Below are positions 53,926-64,000 of a stretch of DNA of 64,000 bases, piece by piece (positions within the stretch are counted from its first letter, which is position 1; every line of letters starts with the position of its first letter). Under the pieces are notes generated by a model. That model saw nothing but the letters and a program-made list of their open reading frames with translations. It was not told the DNA's origin and did not search any database. The stretch covers positions 711,630 to 775,629 of the forward strand of contig NZ_LMRD01000006.1 in the NCBI RefSeq assembly GCF_001425575.1, given 5' to 3'. This DNA is from Aurantimonas sp. Leaf443. GTDB taxonomy: Bacteria; Pseudomonadota; Alphaproteobacteria; Rhizobiales; Rhizobiaceae. The position numbers and the translations under genes were made by a program.

Positions 53926-55026
53926 TCAGTCCATCGGGACTTCGGTGTTGACGAAGTCCGGCACCTCGGCGAGCGGGAACTCGCGCTTCTCGCCAGCCTC
54001 GATGCGCCGGCTGCGCGTGCGCGGCTCCAGCATCTGCGTCTGCCCGGTCTCCAGCGCGCGTTCGATGGCCGCCAGCACGATCATGTCGAGAAGACCCTCC
54101 TCGCCGTTCGGCTCGGGCTCGCGGTCGTTCAGGATGCAGTCGGCGAAATAGGCGGTCTCGCCGGAGAACTGGTCGACGACGGGTGCCGTGCGCGTCTCGC
54201 TCGCATCGCCCTTGGTGATCTCGCAGGTGATCGCGACGTCCTCGCCGAAGCCGAAGGCCGGCGAGACGATCATCGAGCCGTCCGTGCCGATGACGGTGAA
54301 CGTGTCGACGTCGGCGCTCGAATAGCTGCAGGTGAAGCTCGCGCTGCGTCCGTCCGCGAAGGTCAGGACGACCGAGACGACGTCGTCGCATTCGAGCCGG
54401 CCGGTGCGCGCGGCGACGGCCGAAACGGCGATGGGCTCGGCGGCGAAGGCGTTGCGCACCGCGTTGATCGGATAGGTGCCCATGTCGGGAATCGGCCCGG
54501 CCCAATAGCCGCTGTGAGAGCGATGGTTCGTCGGCTTCACCGTCTGCGAGAAGCTCGCGGTGAAGACGCGCGGCTCGCCGATCTCGCCGTCCTTCAGCGC
54601 CAGCATGGTCGCGACGGTGCCCGGCTCGCAATGGAGGCGATAGGCGACCATCAGCTTGGCGGTGGAGGCCTCCGCCGCGCGCGTGATCGCCTCGGCATCC
54701 GCAAGGCTCGCCTCCATCGGCTTTTCCAGGAGGACGTGGATGCCCGCCTTCAGCGCGGGTTCGGCGAATTCGCGGTGCCGGAAGTTCGGCGTCGCGATGT
54801 AGACGGCGTCGATCTCTCCGCTCTTCAGCAGCGTGTCGTAGTCCTCGTAGCGGTAGGACTTGAGCCCGTAGAGCTTGGCCAACCCGTCGGCCTTCACCGG
54901 GTCGCCGGTGACGAGCGCCGTCATCACGGCGTTTCCGGTCTGGGCGACGCCGGGCATGAAGGCCCCTTGCGAGATCCAGCCTCCGCCAACGACCGCGAAG
55001 CGGACCTTACCCTCTGCATTCGGCAT
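53926..55026 (-). CDS. Gfo/Idh/MocA-family oxidoreductase
   Basis: A 366-residue NAD(P)-dependent dehydrogenase. N-terminal Rossmann region VRFAVVGGGWISQGAFMPGV, with the family EKP motif in HVLLEKPMEASLADAEAITR. The C-terminal domain (VFTASFSQTVKPTNHRSHSG, then YPINAVRNAFAAEPIAV) binds a sugar or inositol. Substrate unknown. It is on the opposite strand from its neighbours and separates two gene pairs that are usually adjacent. Confidence 0.9.
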   Translation of the reverse strand: MPNAEGKVRFAVVGGGWISQGAFMPGVAQTGNAVMTALVTGDPVKADGLAKLYGLKSYRYEDYDTLLKSGEIDAVYIATPNFRHREFAEPALKAGIHVLLEKPMEASLADAEAITRAAEASTAKLMVAYRLHCEPGTVATMLALKDGEIGEPRVFTASFSQTVKPTNHRSHSGYWAGPIPDMGTYPINAVRNAFAAEPIAVSAVAARTGRLECDDVVSVVLTFADGRSASFTCSYSSADVDTFTVIGTDGSMIVSPAFGFGEDVAITCEITKGDASETRTAPVVDQFSGETAYFADCILNDREPEPNGEEGLLDMIVLAAIERALETGQTQMLEPRTRSRRIEAGEKREFPLAEVPDFVNTEVPMD

Positions 55027-55219
55027 GAAACACGTCCCTTTCTGGTTTTCTGCCGGGGAAAGCCGCCTGAGCGGCTGTCGGTTGCGAAAAGATTCCGTCG
55101 CCGGGGCCGGAAAATGCGCATGGGCTTTCCTCGCCCGCCTCCCGCCGCGGTGCTATGGCGGGATATGTCGATCTCGCGCCCGGCACCAGAACCGGGATGG
55201 CGATGGAGGGAGAGAGAAG

Positions 55220-56497
55220 ATGGACGGACCTCGTTTCGAGACGCTCGCGGTACATGCGGGCGCCCAGCCGGACCCGGCGACCGGCGCCCGCGCGACGCCG
55301 ATCTACCAGACGACCGCCTTCGTCTTCGACGACGTGGACCATGCGGCCTCGCTGTTCGGCCTCCAGCAGTTCGGCAATATCTACACCCGCATCATGAACC
55401 CGACACAGGCCGTGCTCGAGGAGCGCGTGGCCGCCCTCGAAGGCGGAACGGCCGCGCTGGCGGTGGCGAGCGGCCATGCGGCGCAGATGATCGTCTTCCA
55501 GGCGATCATGCGGCCCGGTGACGAATTCGTCGCGTCAAGAAAGCTTTACGGCGGTTCGATCAACCAGTTCGGCAACGCCTTCAAGTCCTTCGACTGGCAT
55601 GTGCGCTGGGCCGACCCGGACGACATTTCGAGCTTCGAGGCGGCGATCACGCCGAAGACGCAGGCGATCTTCATCGAGTCGATCGCCAATCCCGGCGGCG
55701 TCGTCGTCGACATCGCGCCGATCGCCGAGATCGCCCGTCGTCACGGCATTCCGCTGATCGTCGACAACACGATGGCCAGCCCCTATCTCTGCCGGCCGAT
55801 CGAGCACGGCGCCGACATCGTGGTGGAATCGCTGACGAAGTTCCTCGGCGGCCATGGCAACTCGATGGGCGGCATCATCGTCGACGGCGGCACGTTCGAC
55901 TGGTCGGCGAGCGACCGCTACCCGATGCTCTCGACGCCGCGGCCCGAATACAATGGCATCGTCCTGCACGAGACCTTCGGCAACTTCGCCTTCGCCATCG
56001 CGTGCCGGGTCCTCGGCCTGCGCGATCTGGGGCCCGCGATCTCGCCCTTCAACGCCTTCCTCATCCTCACCGGCATCGAGACCCTGCCGCTGCGCATGGA
56101 GCGCCACTGCGCCAACGCGCTGGAGGTCGCGACCTATCTTCAGGGCCACGAGAAAGTGTCCTGGGTCTCCTATGCGGGCCTCGAAGGCGATCCTTCGCAC
56201 GAGCGCATGAAGCGCTACTGCCCGAAGGGCGCGGGCGCCGTCTTCACCTTCGGCCTGAAGGGCGGCTACGACGCGGGCGTGACCTTCGTGCAGGGCCTGG
56301 AGCTGATCTCGCATCTCGCCAATATCGGCGACACGCGCTCTCTGGTGATTCATCCGGCCTCCACGACGCATCGCCAGCTCGCCGACGCGCAGCGCGTCGC
56401 GGCGGGCGCCGGTCCCGATGTGGTGCGCCTGTCGGTCGGCATCGAGAACGCCGCCGACATCATCGCCGACATCGAACAGGCGCTGGCGAAGATCTGA
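55220..56497 (+). CDS. metY: O-acetylhomoserine sulfhydrylase
   Basis: PLP enzyme making homocysteine (or methionine) from O-acetylhomoserine and sulfide or thiol. The 425-residue protein has FETLAVHAGAQPDPATGARA at the start and FGNIYTRIMNPTQAVLEERV. IVDNTMASPYLCRPIEHGAD and the Schiff-base lysine in VVESLTKFLGGHGN follow. Length (about 425) and the long insertion match the MetY/Cys3-type rather than MetC. GGAGGGAGAGAG stands before ATG 55220; the frame is open much further upstream but that part is a shadow. Followed by a cupin gene. Confidence 0.94.
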   Translation: MDGPRFETLAVHAGAQPDPATGARATPIYQTTAFVFDDVDHAASLFGLQQFGNIYTRIMNPTQAVLEERVAALEGGTAALAVASGHAAQMIVFQAIMRPGDEFVASRKLYGGSINQFGNAFKSFDWHVRWADPDDISSFEAAITPKTQAIFIESIANPGGVVVDIAPIAEIARRHGIPLIVDNTMASPYLCRPIEHGADIVVESLTKFLGGHGNSMGGIIVDGGTFDWSASDRYPMLSTPRPEYNGIVLHETFGNFAFAIACRVLGLRDLGPAISPFNAFLILTGIETLPLRMERHCANALEVATYLQGHEKVSWVSYAGLEGDPSHERMKRYCPKGAGAVFTFGLKGGYDAGVTFVQGLELISHLANIGDTRSLVIHPASTTHRQLADAQRVAAGAGPDVVRLSVGIENAADIIADIEQALAKI

Positions 56498-56563
56498 ACC
56501 GTTCCCCCGGCGGCGGGCCGCAGCACCGCGGTCCGCCCCGCAAATCCCGTCGAAGGCAAGCCC

Positions 56564-56911
56564 GTGAGCGCCCATCTCCTGAAGTTCGACACCGCCGGCC
56601 AGGCGCCCGAGATCGGCGGCCCGGCGCCCGAGAAACGCGTTTCCGGGACGCCGCAGCACCGGACCTGGAACGTCGAGGACGACGGAGAGGGTCTCTATTC
56701 GGGCATCTGGGAAAGCGATGTCGGCGAATGGGCCGCGACCTATTCGGAATGGGAGTTCTGCCACATCCTCGCCGGCGTCGCGGTGCTGACCGAGGAGGGC
56801 GGCGAGGGCGTGACGGTGAAGGCCGGCGACAGCATCGTCATTCGCCGCGGCTTCAAGGGCACGTGGCGGATCGTCGAGCCGCTGCGCAAGGCCTATGTCA
56901 TCAAGGACTGA
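56564..56911 (+). CDS. small cupin-domain protein (Cupin_3-like)
   Basis: A 115-residue single cupin barrel: GLYSGIWESDVGEWAATYSE, EFCHILAGVAVLTEEGGEGV, VTVKAGDSIVIRRGFKGTWR. The pattern is closest to the EutQ/DUF861-type cupins, with few metal ligands evident, so enzymatic function is uncertain. It starts at GTG 56564 with a purine stretch upstream, 66 bp after metY, and is a regular neighbour of this gene in rhizobia. Confidence 0.9.
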   Translation: MSAHLLKFDTAGQAPEIGGPAPEKRVSGTPQHRTWNVEDDGEGLYSGIWESDVGEWAATYSEWEFCHILAGVAVLTEEGGEGVTVKAGDSIVIRRGFKGTWRIVEPLRKAYVIKD

Positions 56912-56980
56912 CGCGCCGTCCGGCCTCTTAGAGAGAGCCCGGCTCGCGCCACGGTCGTCCTGACCGCGGGAGCGCCGTCG

Positions 56981-58222
56981 TCAGGCCGACACGACGAGCT
57001 TTTCCAGACCCCGGAAATGCCAGCTGTTGCGCACGCGCGGCTCCTCGACGACGCGCAGCCGCGGCAGGCGCTCGAACAGGACGCGCAGCGCGACCGCCAG
57101 TTCAAGCCGCGCGAGCGGCGCGCCGAGGCAGAAATGGATACCGCCGCCGAAGGCGAGATGCGGCGGCCCAAGACGGTCCGGGCGGAAGCGATGCGGCTCG
57201 TCATAGGCGGCGGGGTCGCGGTTGGCGGCGCCCAGCAGCAGCCCGACCGTCTCGCCGCGCGCCAAGCGCCAGCCGGGCGCGATCTCGGCCGGCTCCAGCG
57301 CCGTGCGCGTGAAGAGATGGAGCGGCGTGTCGAAGCGCAGCATCTCTTCCACGGTGGCGTCCGCCGCCTGCGATGCGGTGAAGAGGCCGGCCGGTTCGCG
57401 GCCCGATTCGAGGAGCGCGCGCACGCCGTTGCCGATCTGGTGGACGGTCGCCTCGTGCCCGGCATTCAGGAGCAGGACGAGCGTGGAGATCATCTCCGCC
57501 TCGTCGAGCCTGCCTTCGCCGTCCTGCGCCGCGATGAGATGAGAGACGAGGTCGCCGCGCGGCGCGCGGCGGCGCTCGGCGATGGTCCGCCGCAAGAGGT
57601 CCGCAAAACGGCGCGACGCCTCGTTCGCCGCCGCCTGGACGGCAGGATCGGGCCTCGGCCGGTACATGCCGACCATCGCGTGGGACCAGGCGAGCAGAGA
57701 CGGAATCGCTTCGTCCGCGACGCCGATGAGTTCGGCGATGACCGCGACCGGCAGAGGCGTCGCGAAGCGCTCCACGAGATCGACGGGTTCACCCGCGGGA
57801 AAGGCGTCGATCAGCGCGTGGGCCAGCGCTTCGATGCGCGGCGCCAGACGCTCGATGGCACGCGAGACGAAAGCACGCGTGACGAGGCCGCGCAGGCGCG
57901 CATGCGTCGGCGGTTCCAGTTCCAAAAGCGAATGGGCTTCGAGCGCGTCGAAATCGGCGAGGTGCGCCGGCACTCCCGAGCGGTCCGGCCGGCCGGTCGT
58001 ATCCGCCGGCACCACGCGGCCGAAGCGGCGATCGCGCAGGAGCGCTGCGACGAGCGCGTGGGAGGCGACGAGCACCATCCCACCGTCTTCCCAGCGGGCG
58101 AGCCCGCCGGCCTCCTGCAGACGGGCATAGGACGGGTAGGGATCGCGGTAGAAACCGGGATCCTCGGGATCGAAGCGAAGGGTCGTGCCAGAGAGGACGA
58201 AGGCGGACGGGTCTGGGCGCAT
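56981..58222 (-). CDS. cytochrome P450
   Basis: A 413-residue bacterial (class I, soluble) P450. The heme-Cys loop is AFGGGIHFCLGAPLARLEL. The oxygen-binding I-helix reads LLLNAGHEATVHQIGN (A/G-x-E/D-T type with the Thr kept). The ExxR of helix K is probably TVEEMLRFDTPLH, where E and R are visible. Substrate unknown; redox partners are not encoded nearby. ATG 58222. It stands with the SLC13/ArsB permease and a secreted protein in an accessory block. Confidence 0.93.
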   Translation of the reverse strand: MRPDPSAFVLSGTTLRFDPEDPGFYRDPYPSYARLQEAGGLARWEDGGMVLVASHALVAALLRDRRFGRVVPADTTGRPDRSGVPAHLADFDALEAHSLLELEPPTHARLRGLVTRAFVSRAIERLAPRIEALAHALIDAFPAGEPVDLVERFATPLPVAVIAELIGVADEAIPSLLAWSHAMVGMYRPRPDPAVQAAANEASRRFADLLRRTIAERRRAPRGDLVSHLIAAQDGEGRLDEAEMISTLVLLLNAGHEATVHQIGNGVRALLESGREPAGLFTASQAADATVEEMLRFDTPLHLFTRTALEPAEIAPGWRLARGETVGLLLGAANRDPAAYDEPHRFRPDRLGPPHLAFGGGIHFCLGAPLARLELAVALRVLFERLPRLRVVEEPRVRNSWHFRGLEKLVVSA

Positions 58223-58269
58223 GGCGGCCTTCTAGCCTTCTCGCCTCCGAGCGCCAATCGCGCGCTTCC

Positions 58270-58974
58270 TCAGCAACCGGGCGTCCGGATGCGCCGGAGG
58301 CCGGGCCCCGCCGGCCGGGTGACGACCCGCCGCTCGACGATGCCGTAATCCGGTTCGGCGGTGGCGACGACCGCGCCGGGCGGAGCGATCTCCACGACGC
58401 GGCCGGCGGAGCGGTATTGCGGCGGGGCCGACCGGGTGACGTAGCCGCCGGGCGCGACCGGAACGCTCTCCATCCGCAGCTGCGTGACGGCCGGCACGAG
58501 TTCCGTCCAGCGACGCTCCGGCTCCACGATCACGGTGCGCAGGCGCGTTGCCGTGCGCGCCGGCACGAGAATGCGGCAGCGCACCTTGCGCCCGTCGATG
58601 ATGCGCCATTCCCACGTCTCGCGCGCAGGCGAGAGGACGACGGTCTCTCGGATCTCCCGCGTCACCGCCGGCACGATGCGGGTCACGGTGCGTGCCGGCT
58701 GGAGCACATGCGTGCGGGCGACGGTCCCATAGGTCGGCGGGACGCGGCGATGCTCGACGAAACCGGACGCGACGGGAACATTGTCGACGACCAGCGCATA
58801 TTGGCCGTCGACCGGGACGACCTGACGGCGCGCGGGCCCGAGCGGAGTGACTTCGCGCACCGTCCCGTAACTGGTGGGCCGCTGCACCGGTTCGTAGCAG
58901 GCGACCCCGCCCGCCGAGGCCGGCGCCGTGGAGGCGAATGAGCCGGCGACGAGAAGTCCGAGCAGGCGTCGCAT
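58270..58974 (-). CDS. secreted protein with repeated YGTV/PAR motifs
   Basis: A 234-residue protein not recognised as a named family. A signal peptide (about 1-21, PASAG) is followed by 210 residues built from diverging copies of a short beta-rich motif: YGTVREVTPLGPARR, YGTVARTHVLQPARTVTRIV, VVLSPARETWEWR and RILVPARTATRLRTVIVEPE. There are only two Cys in the mature part, one near each end. The repeated pattern suggests a periplasmic beta-sheet protein. It lies between the P450 and the permease, on the same strand. Confidence 0.7.
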   Translation of the reverse strand: MRRLLGLLVAGSFASTAPASAGGVACYEPVQRPTSYGTVREVTPLGPARRQVVPVDGQYALVVDNVPVASGFVEHRRVPPTYGTVARTHVLQPARTVTRIVPAVTREIRETVVLSPARETWEWRIIDGRKVRCRILVPARTATRLRTVIVEPERRWTELVPAVTQLRMESVPVAPGGYVTRSAPPQYRSAGRVVEIAPPGAVVATAEPDYGIVERRVVTRPAGPGLRRIRTPGC

Positions 58975-59110
58975 GGGCAGGGCTCCGGCGAAGAGAGGCG
59001 TCGTCGGAGAATGAAGGGCGATCCGCGCCGAGCGCCAGAGGCCCGACCGTCCGCTCTGCAGACGGCCTTAACGCCGGCCTTCCTTGCGAATGCTTCACCA
59101 CGCACCGGCG

Positions 59111-60376
59111 TCACGTCCAGGGTTGCAGCAGAAGCGCGGCGAGGGCGAGGAGAAGGGCCGGCGGCATGACGAGGACGCCGAGCTTCAGGAAGCGCCACGC
59201 GCCGAAGTCGAGCCCCTCCCGGCGCAGGGCCGTCAGCCAGAGGATCGTCGCGAGGGACCCCGTGACCGAGAGATTGGGCCCGAGGTCGATCCCGATCAGG
59301 ATGGCGTCCGTCACCTTTTCGGGCACGTCCACCGCGGCCATCGTGGCGCCCGCAAGGAGGCCGAGCGGCAGGTTGTTGGTGACGTTCGTGCCGAAGGCGA
59401 GAGCGATGCCGCTGACCGCCGCCGCCAGTTCCGTGCCCTCTGCGACGAGCGAGCGCAGGAGTCCGGCGAGCACGGTGCTGACGCCGGCCTTCTCCAGCGC
59501 CCGCACGATGACGAAGAGACCGGCGACGAGGACGAGCGTGTCCCAGGAGATTCCCTTCAGAACGGCGCGGGGATCGGAGCGCTCGGCGACCAGCACGGCG
59601 AGGAGCGTCGCAAGACCGCAGAGCAGCGTCGGAAGGCCGAGCTCGGCGCCGGTCCAGGACGCGACGAGGAGAATCGCCGCGCCGATGCAGATGCCGAGGG
59701 CCGCGAGCCGCCCGCCGCGCGACAGGACGGGAATCGGAATGTCGCGTGCCGTCTCGCCCCTCAGGTCCGCGCCCTGCGTCCAGCGCAGCACCGCGTAGGT
59801 CGCGACGATGGCCACGAGCGAGGGAAGGGCGAAGCGCGAGAGCCATTCGGCGAGCGGGGGCAGTTCCTCGCCGAAGATGACGAGATTGGCCGGGTTCGAG
59901 ATCGGCAGGACGAAGGAGGCCGCGTTGGCGACGAAAGCGCAAACGAGGAGATAGGGAATCGCAGAGGGCGCTTTGGCCGCGCGCGCGACGGCGGCGACCG
60001 CCGGCGTGAGGACGACGGCCGTCGCGTCGTTCGACAGGAAGACCGTGACGAGCGTGCCGACGGCGTAGACGAGAAGGAACAGCCGCTGCGCGGACCCGGC
60101 GGCGGCGCGGGCGGCCCGGGCGGCCAGCCAGTCGAACAGCCCTTCGCGACGGGCGACTTCCGCCAGCATCATCATCCCCGCCAGGAAGAGATAGACATCC
60201 GTGCCCGCCGCCACCCCGGCGAGGACGTCGCCCGTGCCGATCAGGCCGAGGCCGACCAGCAGGGCGACGCCGGCGACGGCGAAAACCCATTCGGACCAGC
60301 CGAAAGGCCGCGTGATGACGCCGGCGACGGCCGCGAAGGACACGCCCCAGGTGAGAAGCTGTGCGGTTGCGAACAT
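59111..60376 (-). CDS. ArsB/SLC13-type ion permease
   Basis: A 421-residue inner-membrane protein with 10-12 helices. The family region LVTVFLSNDATAVVLTPAVA, with SNDATAVV and NVTNNLPLGLLA as the two re-entrant-loop repeats, is typical of ArsB arsenite exporters and of SLC13 permeases. No arsR, arsC or arsA gene is nearby, so arsenite efflux cannot be inferred from context. ATG 60376 starts next to a 470-bp intergenic region that also holds the str-operon promoter. Confidence 0.86.
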   Translation of the reverse strand: MFATAQLLTWGVSFAAVAGVITRPFGWSEWVFAVAGVALLVGLGLIGTGDVLAGVAAGTDVYLFLAGMMMLAEVARREGLFDWLAARAARAAAGSAQRLFLLVYAVGTLVTVFLSNDATAVVLTPAVAAVARAAKAPSAIPYLLVCAFVANAASFVLPISNPANLVIFGEELPPLAEWLSRFALPSLVAIVATYAVLRWTQGADLRGETARDIPIPVLSRGGRLAALGICIGAAILLVASWTGAELGLPTLLCGLATLLAVLVAERSDPRAVLKGISWDTLVLVAGLFVIVRALEKAGVSTVLAGLLRSLVAEGTELAAAVSGIALAFGTNVTNNLPLGLLAGATMAAVDVPEKVTDAILIGIDLGPNLSVTGSLATILWLTALRREGLDFGAWRFLKLGVLVMPPALLLALAALLLQPWT

Positions 60377-60430
60377 GGACGGTCACTCGCGGGAGGGCGT
60401 AGAGAAGGGGCGGTCGGGCAGGCGGACTGA

Positions 60431-60486
60431 GGGCGCCGCACGTCCCGAACCGGTCGTACCGGACCGGTTCGGGACGTGCGGCGCCC
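60431..60486. repeat. perfect 25-bp inverted repeat
   Basis: The left arm starts GGGCGCCGCACGTCCC and the right arm is its exact reverse complement over 25 bp, with the six-base loop GTACCG. It lies 55 bp upstream of the ArsB/SLC13 permease gene start and 70 bp upstream of the str promoter. No T-run follows on either strand. Confidence 0.9.
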
Positions 60487-60556
60487 GCCAGCGGGAATTG
60501 GTCCCCTTCACGGAAAATCAATGGTTGCAGAGGCTGCGAACCCAGGCCGGCCGGGG

Positions 60557-60585
60557 TTGACGGGGGGTGAGTCTGCCTTTATGGA
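60557..60585 (+). promoter_or_regulatory. probable sigma-70 promoter of the str operon
   Basis: TTGACG (60557-60562) and TATGGA (60580-60585) are separated by exactly 17 bases. Transcription would begin near 60592, leaving a leader of about 250 nt before rpsL. Confidence 0.65.
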
Positions 60586-60845
60586 ACGCGTCAACAGAGC
60601 CGATGTGAAGCAGACTCGTTCCCAGGACGCCACGTCCGGAACACAAGGCGCTTCAAACAAGGCTTCGTTCAACGAGACGACACATCGCTGGCCGCATGAC
60701 CGTGAGAACGGTCCTCTGCACTGTTCCGGGCAGTCCGCAATCGAAGCGGATCGAATGCCCGGTTTCGCGCATGACGGGCTTCCCGACATGCGCGGGCGGG
60801 GCCGTCCGTTTCGAACCTTGAATTGGAAGAAGAGGGAAGGTTGGA

Positions 60846-61217
60846 ATGCCGACCATCAACCAGCTGATCCGGAAGCCGCGCGTGCGCCCCAGCGAACGCA
60901 ACACGGTTCCGGCGCTCGAAGCGAACCCCCAGAAGCGCGGCGTCTGCACGCGCGTCTACACGACGACGCCGAAGAAGCCGAACTCGGCTCTGCGCAAGGT
61001 CGCCAAGGTCCGCCTCGTCAATGGCTACGAAGTCATCGGCTACATCCCGGGTGAGGGTCACAACCTTCAGGAGCACTCCGTGGTCATGATCCGCGGCGGC
61101 CGCGTGAAGGATCTTCCGGGCGTGCGCTACCACATCATCCGCGGCGTGCTCGACACGCAGGGCGTCAAGAACCGGAAGCAGCGTCGTTCGAAGTACGGCG
61201 CGAAGCGTCCGAAGTAA
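60846..61217 (+). CDS. rpsL: 30S ribosomal protein S12
   Basis: A 123-residue S12: [20 protein letters not shown], then [20 protein letters not shown] (the KPNS streptomycin-sensitive context) and [23 protein letters not shown] 60846 has GGAAGG upstream. It is first in rpsL-rpsG-fusA-tuf. Confidence 0.98.
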   Translation: MPTINQLIRKPRVRPSERNTVPALEANPQKRGVCTRVYTTTPKKPNSALRKVAKVRLVNGYEVIGYIPGEGHNLQEHSVVMIRGGRVKDLPGVRYHIIRGVLDTQGVKNRKQRRSKYGAKRPK

Positions 61218-61250
61218 GCCTGAACGCCGGTAAGATAGAGAGACGAACCT

Positions 61251-61721
61251 ATGTCCCGTCGCCACAAGGCTGAAAAGCGCGAGATCAACCCGGACCCGAA
61301 GTTCGGCGACCTCATCGTTTCGAAGTTCATGAACGCCGTCATGTACGACGGCAAGAAGTCGGTCGCTGAAGGCATCGTCTACGGTGCCTTCGACCTCGTC
61401 GCCCAGAAGACCCGTCAGGACTCGGTGGTTCTCTTCCACCAGGCCCTCGACAACATCGCCCCGCATGTCGAGGTCCGTTCGCGCCGCGTCGGCGGTGCGA
61501 CCTACCAGGTGCCGGTCGACGTCCGCCCGGAGCGCCGCCAGGCGCTCGCCATCCGCTGGCTCATCTCGGCCGCCCGCAACCGCAACGAGACGACCATGGT
61601 CGACCGTCTGTCGGGCGAGCTGATGGATGCCGCCAACAACCGCGGTTCCGCGGTGAAGAAGCGCGAAGACACGCACCGCATGGCGGAAGCGAACCGCGCC
61701 TTCTCGCACTACCGCTGGTAA
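61251..61721 (+). CDS. rpsG: 30S ribosomal protein S7
   Basis: A 156-residue S7: [40 protein letters not shown], and [20 protein letters not shown] at the C-terminus. It starts 33 bp after rpsL; same transcript. Confidence 0.98.
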   Translation: MSRRHKAEKREINPDPKFGDLIVSKFMNAVMYDGKKSVAEGIVYGAFDLVAQKTRQDSVVLFHQALDNIAPHVEVRSRRVGGATYQVPVDVRPERRQALAIRWLISAARNRNETTMVDRLSGELMDAANNRGSAVKKREDTHRMAEANRAFSHYRW

Positions 61722-61751
61722 CCCGAGACCCGAGACTGGAAGGCGACGCCA

Positions 61752-63842
<2,091 letters not shown>

Positions 63843-63904
63843 TCTCTCGCCAAGCGAATTCAAATTGGGCTCTGTGAGCCAAGACTAGATGATGGAGGTC
63901 CGTT

Positions 63905-64000
63905 ATGGGCAAGGGTAAGTTCGAGCGTAACAAGCCGCACGTGAACATCGGCACGATCGGGCATGTCGACCACGGCAAGACGAGCCTGACGGCGGCGATC
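63905..64000 (+). CDS. tuf: elongation factor Tu, truncated by window edge
   Basis: First 32 codons of EF-Tu: [20 protein letters not shown] followed by [12 protein letters not shown], the G1 P-loop. Alphaproteobacterial tuf commonly begins like this. The start follows the fusA stop by 62 bp; the rest lies outside the window. Confidence 0.97.
   Translation, partial: MGKGKFERNKPHVNIGTIGHVDHGKTSLTAAI

Larger units (their letters stand above)
60377..60845. other. 469-bp regulatory region of the str operon
   Basis: Contains the 25-bp inverted repeat at 60431-60486, a strong sigma-70-type promoter at 60557-60585, and a 5' UTR of about 250 bp before rpsL. Open frames in it have no family similarity. 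No rpoB/rpoC is found upstream of rpsL in this window. Confidence 0.6.

Noticed and set aside
55027..55219. SAM-II or other riboswitch upstream of metY
   Set aside because: Such elements are expected for methionine genes in alphaproteobacteria, but I could not match the pseudoknot pattern; only a plain hairpin near 55139-55162 was found.

Overview
The window is a 64-kb piece of a high-GC (roughly two-thirds G+C by eye) chromosome of an alphaproteobacterium, most likely order Hyphomicrobiales (Rhizobiales). The evidence is gene content and order: metC next to aapJQMP, divK-pleD beside rpmG, a topA-rnr-DUF983-NUDIX-MFS-rpmG run, rplM-rpsI near speB and argC, NDUFS4- and NDUFS6-type complex I accessory proteins, and many small Hyphomicrobiales families (DUF3126, DUF3572, DUF2842, DUF192). 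A position near Aurantimonadaceae is only a guess. No prophage, transposase, integrase or CRISPR array was seen; this is core chromosome with a few accessory insertions.

Layout. 1-4.9 kb: end of a class I aminotransferase, homoserine dehydrogenase, class II fructose-bisphosphatase and RecJ, all on +. 5-12.6 kb: tRNA-Glu, a lipoprotein with an M15-type peptidase domain, glyoxalase I, a secreted low-complexity protein behind a possible general-stress promoter, a double cold-shock protein, DUF192, an XRE/LysR divergent pair, a LuxI-like GNAT with a small partner, and tRNA-Arg and tRNA-Pro flanking an NDUFS4-like gene. 12.7-18.8 kb: metC and the general amino-acid ABC transporter aapJQMP. 18.9-25.8 kb: a repeat-rich OmpA-family protein, an FAD monooxygenase, an NDUFS6-like zinc protein, an alpha/beta hydrolase, cysE, DUF3126 and a transglutaminase-like protease. 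26.3-33.6 kb: a two-domain PilZ protein, a candidate small RNA, rhomboid, CBS protein, dinB, thioesterase, HAD phosphatase, DUF3572, then divK-pleD. 33.6-41.5 kb: rpmG, MFS, NUDIX, DUF983, rnr, topA on the minus strand. 41.7-45.5 kb: a small conserved protein, a BLUF photoreceptor and exopolysaccharide genes (sugar transferase, Wza-like exporter, and a MinD/BY-kinase-like protein without a P-loop lysine). 45.5-51.7 kb: DUF2842, ctaA, argC, a DegT aminotransferase, speB, a remnant of a cdsA-like gene, rpsI-rplM. 51.9-60.4 kb: thioesterase, enoyl-CoA hydratase, CoA-binding protein, Gfo/Idh oxidoreductase, O-acetylhomoserine sulfhydrylase, cupin, P450, a secreted repeat protein and an ArsB/SLC13 permease. 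60.4-64 kb: a perfect 25-bp inverted repeat and the str operon (rpsL, rpsG, fusA, start of tuf).

Themes. Sulfur and aspartate-family amino-acid metabolism recurs (hom, metC, cysE, metY). Cyclic-di-GMP signalling is represented by PleD and a PilZ protein whose two domains both keep the ligand motifs; DivK ties the region to the CtrA cell-cycle circuit, and a blue-light BLUF protein sits beside exopolysaccharide genes. The less ordinary signals are the candidate sRNA at 27.1 kb, the structured 3' region after pleD, the cdsA remnant, the P-loop-less kinase-like protein, the enlarged AapM permease and the inverted repeat ahead of the str operon.
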